Shown here: positions 57,500-64,000 of the stretch, one piece after another
Layout: each line of letters opens with the position of its first letter
How positions within the stretch are numbered: the stretch's first letter is position 1
NCBI RefSeq assembly: GCF_001704415.2
Contig: NC_030836.1
Span: 24,340,001 to 24,404,000, forward strand
Origin: Capra hircus
Lineage: Eukaryota; Chordata; Mammalia; Artiodactyla; Bovidae
DNA length: 64,000 nt
Reading direction: 5' to 3'
Position numbers and translations under genes: made by a program
Notes under the pieces: model-generated
Seen by the model: the letters and a program-made list of their open reading frames with translations, nothing else
Told to the model about the DNA's origin: nothing
The model's database searches: none

Positions 57500-57730
57500 G
57501 AGAGCATGGTGGTTAAAGGCAAAATACCAGCTTCGAAATCAAGCAGATCCTAATTCAAACCTTCACTCTGGCTCTTACCAGCTGCATGACATAGGCAATT
57601 TACTCCACCACTCTGAGCCTCTGTGTCTGTATCTGCGAAACAGATCAGATACTGACACTCCCTGGTAGTGTCGTGAGAGACTGAATGAAGCTGTGTGTGC
57701 AAAGTACCTAGAACACTTGCAGGCACGTAA
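57500..57730 (+). repeat. MIR SINE, sense
   Basis: 'agagcatggtggttaaaggc', 'tcttaccagctgcatgacataggcaatttactccaccactctgagcctc' and 'aagtacctagaacacttgc' fit the MIR order. Confidence 0.82.
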
Positions 57731-58675
57731 GGAAACCTGAAAACCCAGCAGCCGCCCTGACTGTTAACTTCATGACAGTTGTTAAGAGGTCCTTTTCTGT
57801 TCATAGTCCACCGTCTCACCTACACTAAAAGCAGGCCCCGGAGTTATTTATAAGGCAGGCCTTTGTAACAGCTGCTTGCTGACACACAGGTAAGGCTTTC
57901 TGACAGCAATGAAGAGGAGGCGGAGCAGGATAACAATTACTTCCTCTCCTGTCTCTGATTTTAGACACTTTGACAGGCCTGTTTTACAAAAGCCCACAGG
58001 AGAGGTGGGAGACGAAAAAGACCAGCACAAGCCTGCTCCTGAAGAAATGGACTTCCCAGAGACACCACAGGCTCCACTAACCACAGACCACGGAAAGCTG
58101 CAGGGCGTTTCACAACCAGGAATCTCTCCTTGCCCCTGGGGAATCTGTGCGCTCTCCGAAGGTACGGAAACCTGTTCCTGTTCATTAGATCAAATGACAA
58201 CTCAAAGTTACCATTGGCTTTTATCTGGATCAAAGGCAAAAAGATAAATATCTCAGTCACGACTTAAAATTCCTACTCTGGCAACCAAAAGCTTTCTACA
58301 TTGTGGTTCCAGAGAGAAGAGACAGAGCAGGGTGTTCTGGTACCTACCTCACAGCTCGGCTCACTGTCTGGGGCTCTCCTGGAACTGGGGGAGCTTCTGG
58401 AACTGGGTTCCTAGAAGGTGGAGGCTCGTTCTCTATCCCAGGGATCAGCCCCTCTGACCTGGATTAAAGCTAGATACAGGGAAAAGAGGACTGGGAAATC
58501 TCTTCTGCTTTACCCTGGTGGCAAAGGCAATGCCCTTATTTTATTGAGGGCAAACTGAGGCTCAGGACGGGGAAGGTGCTTAACCCCAAACGCCACCAAG
58601 CCGGAGCAGACTGTGGTCAGAACACCCACTCGAACATGGGCAAGAAAGGAGGCCGCTTTTTAAAAAGCCACTTTG

Positions 58676-58890
58676 TATGCTTAGTCAGTCACTCAGTTGT
58701 GTCCAACTCTTGGCGACCCCATGGGCTGTAGCCCTCCAGGCTCCTCTGTCCATGGGGGTTCTCCAGGCAAGAATACTGGAGTGGGTTGCCATGCCCTCAT
58801 CCAGGGATCTTCCCAACCCAGGGATCGAAACCAAATCTCCCACACTGCAGGCGGATTCTTTACCATCTGAGCCACCAGGGAAGCCCATGA
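58676..58890 (-). mobile_element. Bov-tA SINE, antisense
   Basis: Full-length: 'tatgcttagtcagtcactcagttgtgtccaactcttggcgacc' to 'gattctttaccatctgagccaccagggaagccc'. Confidence 0.95.
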
Positions 58891-59073
58891 ATACTGGAGT
58901 GGGTAGCCTATCCCCTAGAGATAGGGGAGATCCTAATTCATGATCTTTATATTCTCATCACTGCAGAGTTCTGTTGGACAGTGCTAACTCCAAGGATACC
59001 CAGATATTTGCTCCTTAACCCACTGTCTCCAAAATGCTTGTTTCTTCAAGTGTTGAAAAGTTATGTTTGCAGA

Positions 59074-59190
59074 TGGAGAGTGAAGGTGAGAAAGAGGTAA
59101 GGGGAGGCGGGGTGGTGGTGGAGGGGCGCTGGGCAGGGGGAGGAATACGAGGAGGAGTTGGGAATGGAGGGAGAGAGTGGTGTGCCAGGA
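59074..59190 (+). repeat. Purine-rich, G-rich tract
   Basis: About 115 bp of mostly G and A on the plus strand with several GGGG and GGNGG runs (for example GGGGAGGCGGGGTGGTGGTG). No protein-coding or repeat-family match. It could form triplex or quadruplex DNA. Confidence 0.7.
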
Positions 59191-59839
59191 AGAGCCAACC
59201 TCCTCCTCACACCTTCCCCCACCACCTCAGTGTTATGCCAGGTGCCCAGGGAGCTCCCCCAGCCGCGACCCAAACCTGAAAAGCTTTCTGTTTAGTGAAG
59301 TTCATCCAAAAGGCAGATATGCCAAAGCCTTTGGAAGCGCTTCAAGAAATCTAGCTTCTACCTCAGCCGTTTGATGATTTCTGAAGTGTTTCATGCCAGG
59401 GGCTGAACCGAGCGACTCCTTAATGAGAGTGAACAGTCCTGATCAATTTCCGGCCAGCAGCGGCTACTTTGGTTGCCAAGACATGACCACTAAGGCTGAT
59501 GATGGACACCCCAAGGCTAGAGCCGTGGAATCTTGGCATGCCCGGACAGAAGGGAGCCCAGGCTCTGAGTTCCACTCCTCTCGGGTTGTCACTGGTTCAG
59601 CTATAATGTCTTTCTTCTTATTCTCCAAAGATGTCTCAGTCACTGGCTCCCAGGAGCATGGCAGCAGGTTATTTCAAACTGCGGTTTTAGATGAATTAAG
59701 ATGATCAGACTGAAGAATGATGGACACACAAAAGGAAAAGCAGAATCATATTCAGAAAGAAATCCGTTACCGATCCAAGGGTCCTTTGTTCCAAAACACT
59801 CTCAAAAACCATCCATCATGACATTTAAAGTTGTTTTCA

Positions 59840-60112
59840 ATTCAGTTCAGTTGCTCAGTCATGTCCGACCCTTTGCGACCCCATGAATCGCAGCACGCCA
59901 GGCCTCCCTGTCCATCACCAACTCCCGGAGTTCACTCAGACTCACGTCCATCGAATCAGTGATGCCATCCAGCCATCTCATCCTCTGTCGTCCGCTTCTC
60001 CTCCTGCCCCCAATCCCTCCCAGCATCAGAGTCTTTTCCAATGAGTCAACTCTTTGCATGAGGTGGCCAAAGTACTGGAGTTTCAGCTTTAGCATCATTC
60101 CTTCCAAAGAAC
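59840..60112 (-). mobile_element. BovB LINE 3' end, antisense, truncated
   Basis: 'ttcagttcagttgctcagtcatgtccgacc' to 'agcatcattccttccaaagaa'. Minus-strand translation has the BovB C-terminal run MLKLKLQYFGHLMQRVDSLE. Confidence 0.95.
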
Positions 60113-60744
60113 ATCCAGGTGTATTATTAAGTTGGCTAATGTCCTTTTGGTTAAACTCTGCTGAAAAATGTATCTTCTTTCCCTTTCTTTAGTAGTCAAT
60201 TAAAAAAAAAAAAAAGAAACAGGCAACCTAATGACTGTTTCTTCCAATGTGCCTGCTTGTCTAAATCAATAATTTTGTCTTGAATTGCCCCTCCTTCAAT
60301 GAGTGACAGTGGGGGGATTTAAAGAATCAATAGACTACATATCTAAGGTATCAGGAGCAAAAGAGAACCAGGTGAATATTCACCAAGCTATGACAAGAGT
60401 TCATTTGCTAACAAGCTGATCTTTCAGGGAAGGGTACTGTGTGTTTCTTGGTCCCTTGGTTTTCAGAAGCATCCTTCACCATGGAGATGTAGCTAAGCAG
60501 TAAGGGGTGGCTCTATGAGGGGGCTTCTGAGCCTAAGCAACAGACCAGGCTTGAAGAACTGGCTCTCTGGAGTTCTCAGTTCAGCCGCTGCCATTACTCT
60601 GCCCCCTTGAAATCGTTTGTGACTTTCATGACTTCACACATTCAGTGAACATTATATCCATAATTCAGGGTGTTTCCCCCCTATGTTTTAGCTCTAGTAA
60701 TCCTCTCAATAACTTTGAGTTGGTGCCATTCTTCCTTCCATCTT

Positions 60745-61263
60745 CAGTTCAGTTCAGTTCAGTCGCTCAGTCGTGTCCAACCCTTTGCGACCCCATGAAT
60801 TGCAGCACGCCAGGCCTCCCTGTCCATCACCATCTCCCGGAGTTCACTCAGACTCACAACCATCGAGTCCATGATGCCATCCAGCCATCTCATCCTCAGT
60901 CGTCCCCTTCTCCTCCTGCCCCTAATCCCTCCCAGCATCAGAGTCTTTTCCAATGAGTCAACTCTTTGCATGAGTGGCCAAAGTACTGGAGTTTCAGCTT
61001 TAGCATCATTCCTTCCAAAGAAATCCCAGGGCTAATCTCCTTCAGAATGGACTGGTTGGATCTCCTTGCAGTCCAAGGGACTCTCAAGAGTCTTCTCCAA
61101 CACCACAGTTGAAAAGCATCAATTCTTCGGCGCTCAGCTTTCTTCACAGTCCAACTCTCACATCCATACATGACCACAGGAAAAACCATAGCCTTGACTA
61201 GACAGACCTTAGTCGGTAAAGTAATGTCTCTGCTTTTGAATATGCTATCTAGGTTGGTCATAA
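60745..61263 (-). mobile_element. BovB LINE 3' end, antisense, 11-bp TSD
   Basis: 519-bp 5'-truncated copy with the terminal TTCAGTTCAGTTCAG repeat and minus-strand coding remnants (MTNLDSIFKSRDITLPTKVC, CESWTVKKAERRR). A perfect CCTTCCATCTT duplication flanks it (60734-60744, 61264-61274), so the insertion is intact and fairly young. Confidence 0.96.
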
Positions 61264-61849
61264 CCTTCCATCTTAGCGGTAAGGAACTGGAAGTTTAGAG
61301 ATGTTGAAGAAGCCATCAACGTCACACAGCCATCAAGAGGATTTGCTAGGGCCAGACTCCCAGTGTCTTGCATCCCAGGCTGACATTTATACCATCTTCC
61401 TTATGTGACAACTTGTGCCAGTTGGTATAGAAAAGAGAAAGCAGAGGAGCAAGGGGATCTGAAGATCAGGGATCCCAGAGGCCTGAGAAAAGGCTTAGGC
61501 TGTTACTTCACAGGTAGTTCTTACTTTGGGCAAAGCGGGGGGGTGGGGGGGGGTGTCTCATAAAGTAAGGCGGCTTTCATCCTTCCAGTGAATGGCTTGT
61601 ATCTGCCGGTCAGAGAGAATTTCTATGGGACTGAATAACCAAGGATGCTTCAGCCACTCTCCCCACTGAGAGTTCGCAGAACTGCGTGCCCCTAGCTTTA
61701 CCTTTAATGAGCTCACCGTATTCTCATTTTCATGTGATTGCAGTATAAATATACTATTACCTCGACAAGTCAAATCAATCCAATCAATATCATATTTATA
61801 TACGTGTATATATATAGATAAATTTATATAGTTCAACTTATATAGTGTG

Positions 61850-62300
61850 GGAGATTGATTGCAAAGACAGCCTTAGGTCTCCAACCCTCTCTGGATCCTG
61901 TATGTTTTGCAATGTGATTTCAGAGCATCTCCCTCCTTCATGCACCTGGGTAGACCGGGTGACCTGCTTTGGCCAACAGAGTGAAGCAGAAGAGAATCAA
62001 GGTTGTTTTTCAGAGCTTAGGCATCAAAGGGCCTTGCACACATCAACCCTGTCTCAGAACTTGCTCACCATCATGGAACAGCCAGGAGAGCCTGCTAGAG
62101 GATGAGAGACCAGCAGGGAAAAGTTGGTTTGGCTCAGCTGAGGCCAGTACAGACCCAGCCAGCACCCCACACACCACCCAGGTGGCCTCAGACGTGGGAG
62201 CAAGCCCCACCAGGATCACCAGAGCCTAATAACGCCTCAACAGAGCTGACCCATCTACCTATAGGCTTGCAAACAATAATAGCTATTATTTGAAACCAGA
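61850..62300 (+). mobile_element. MLT1-type (ERVL-MaLR) LTR
   Basis: Contains 'gaccgggtgacctgctttggccaacagagtgaagcagaag', 'gagagcctgctagaggatgagagacc' and 'gctgacccatctacctatag', in MLT1 LTR order. Diverged and non-coding. Confidence 0.7.
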
Positions 62301-63529
62301 ACTTTTAGGGCCAGAGGAGATAGATAGGAGTCCAACCAGTCAGAACCTGGTTCACCAACCTGATCAAGGCTAACGTCCCGAAAAAGGTTCACTCTCACAG
62401 GTTTAGATCCCACAAGCATTTGAAGATGCTCCTGGGGAAATAATCACTATTTCTGATGGAAGGGTTTTAAGACCTAAATTGCTCAGAACTTGGCTAAAAG
62501 AGCAAAAGCTTGGAGTCAGGCAATCTAGGTTAGAATCCTCACCCAAGCACTTGAGTCCTAGGTGGAAAAGTCACTCTGCTCCCAGGGGTACTCACTTGAG
62601 ACCAGATGAATTTAGTATGAAGCAAAGTAATCCTGGCTGGCTGAGGAGGTTTATTATCAAAGGGCCAGAGCCTCATTCGTGTGTGAACAGGACAGAATGA
62701 GTCTCAGGTGCACAGAGCTCTTACAAACAGGGCTCAGGTTCTTCCTAGAAGGTAGACTCTCTCCTTGGCTTTCCCTAATGAATGCTGCCCCCTACAGTGC
62801 ATACGTAAAATAGGCTTTAAAAAACAATTCTGTGCAGGGACACCTTCTATCTTCTGTCTCAGCAGAGGGCAAGGAAATGGAAATGAATTCAGTGTTAGGT
62901 GGTTACCCATAACTTCTCACTCGGTGGTCACAGCTATTTCCGTCTGGCAGGGGTCCTCGTCTGTGGCCTCAGAACATGAGTTCGGCCAACGTCTCTGAAG
63001 TTAAGAGAGAAATCTTCCCCAAGTATGTGAATGGAGTAAAGGAAGTCATTGCAAATCACATACAGGCTGTTATCTGCATGAATGCAACTTTTGCTCAGTA
63101 ATGAACCCTAAAGGGTAAGCAGCATGAAGAATAAAGCCCATGGTTGGGATGAATGGAGATCGTCAATGGAACCAGTCCAAATGTGGGGCTTTGGGAAACC
63201 CCAACAAACTGCGGGGGAGCATGTGTCACTACCAGGCCCCTCTAGGACCTACTAAAATCACACCAGCTTTACCCTTTGCCTAGGATCATCAAATCCTCTC
63301 TTTGCAAGGGAGGATCTGTTCCAATCTACCTGTTAATGTAAGAAATCCTCCTTAGGAACCTTAGGGAGTGATGACTTAGCCTCCATATCTGTTGCCCTGG
63401 AGTCAGGGAACTCCCTACACCCCAGACAGCCTTTTCAACTGTGAGAAGACAAGAGTGAAAAACTTTTTTCTTTTTAAAAATGAAACCCAAGTTTGCCTCC
63501 TTGTCATTTTTAATTTCTGCCCTCTGTGG

Positions 63530-63735
63530 CTCTGTGTGTGTTAGTCACCCAGTCGTGTTGGACTCTATGACCCCACAGACCGTAGCTTGCCAGGCTCCTC
63601 TGTCCATGGGATTTCCCAGGCAAGCATACTGGAATAGGTTCCATTCCCTTCTCCAGGGGATCTTCCCGACCCAGGGATCAAACCCGGGTCTCCTGCACTA
63701 TAGCCAGATTCTTTAGTGCCAAGGAAGCCCCACCC
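63530..63735 (-). mobile_element. Bov-tA SINE, antisense
   Basis: 'tgtgtgttagtcacccagtcgtgttggactctatgacc' to 'gattctttagtgccaaggaagcccc'. A small deletion removes part of the 'gagccacc' segment. Confidence 0.93.
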
Positions 63736-64000
63736 TCTGTGGCTAGAGGGAGAAAAAAAGCTGGTCCAGTATACAGACCATTTCTAAAAGGAAACCAGTC
63801 TCTCTCCATAAAACAGGTCCCTCTCCATGAGATTGTTCCCTAAAACATCTTTGTTCCTAACTGCTGAGTGGGCGAATGGATGTTCTGAGCAAAGAGCGTC
63901 TCTCTGGGTCTCACACTCTGATGAGGTTCTGCCTAATCCAGAGACTTAGCTTTATTCTTACTACACTCTCTCTCATAGCCCTGCTCTTCTCAAGAGCCGG

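Larger units (their letters stand above)
29634..64000 (-). other. NAV2: Upstream NAV2 intron (presumed), no recognised exon
   Basis: The 1096-nt exon starts inside a codon after an AG acceptor, so transcription enters from higher coordinates. I looked for the preceding coding block (in human ending near SSHEK, with a segment like RRSQSFNNYDKSKP) and did not find it. The region therefore reads as intron. Outside the repeats listed, 29634-30010, 30105-30960, 35579-36730, 40880-41850, 42067-43170, 43423-44730, 45011-45990, 46430-47720, 49095-49790, 51270-54390, 55270-55890, 57731-58675, 58891-59839, 60113-60740 and 62300-63529 show no gene I can support. Confidence 0.8.

Overview
This is mammalian nuclear DNA from a ruminant (cattle/sheep/goat type). 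That follows from many copies of lineage-restricted repeats: tRNA-Glu-derived Bov-tA/Bov-A2 SINEs, CHR-type tRNA SINEs, BovB (RTE) LINE 3' ends, an artiodactyl L1 3' end, and a ruminant-mariner-like palindrome. Older shared mammalian repeats (MIR, L2, Tigger, MaLR/MLT1, a hAT element) lie between them. There is no bacterial-style gene organisation, and no CRISPR, tRNA or rRNA gene was recognised.

The only host gene I can support is NAV2 (neuron navigator 2), on the minus strand. Four consecutive internal exons are visible, in transcription order 29633-28538 (1096 nt), 23529-23417 (113 nt), 17344-17236 (109 nt) and 14863-14474 (390 nt). Each has an AG acceptor and GT donor, and the reading phase carries across all three introns. 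Together they encode about 569 residues of the serine/proline/lysine-rich middle of the protein, between the N-terminal calponin-homology domain and the C-terminal AAA-type ATPase, neither of which is in the window. The first exon here starts inside a codon, so at least one upstream exon must lie outside the window or be unrecognised. The last ends inside a codon and continues beyond position 1.

Layout: 1-14473 is a downstream NAV2 intron with BovB, a solo class-I ERV LTR inside a MIR, a MaLR LTR and SINEs. 14474-29633 is the exon block, whose introns carry a Tigger remnant, an unexplained pair of similar about 180-bp sequences and a textbook CTCF motif. 29634-64000 has no recognised exon and reads as a long upstream NAV2 intron. 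It holds a CpG-enriched stretch with an antisense TATA-like motif near 31 kb, an L1 interrupted by a rearranged BovB that is itself hit by a SINE (36.7-40.6 kb), a 67-bp near-perfect mariner hairpin (46.4 kb) and an L2/hAT/L1 triple nest (49.8-50.5 kb).

I found no convincing new biological system. The most useful leads are the splice-phase architecture and paired SxIP motifs of NAV2, the CTCF motif, the possible antisense promoter, the hairpin and the duplicated unknown sequence. Repeat family names come from recognising consensus sequences, not from a search, and boundaries are approximate unless target-site duplications are given.
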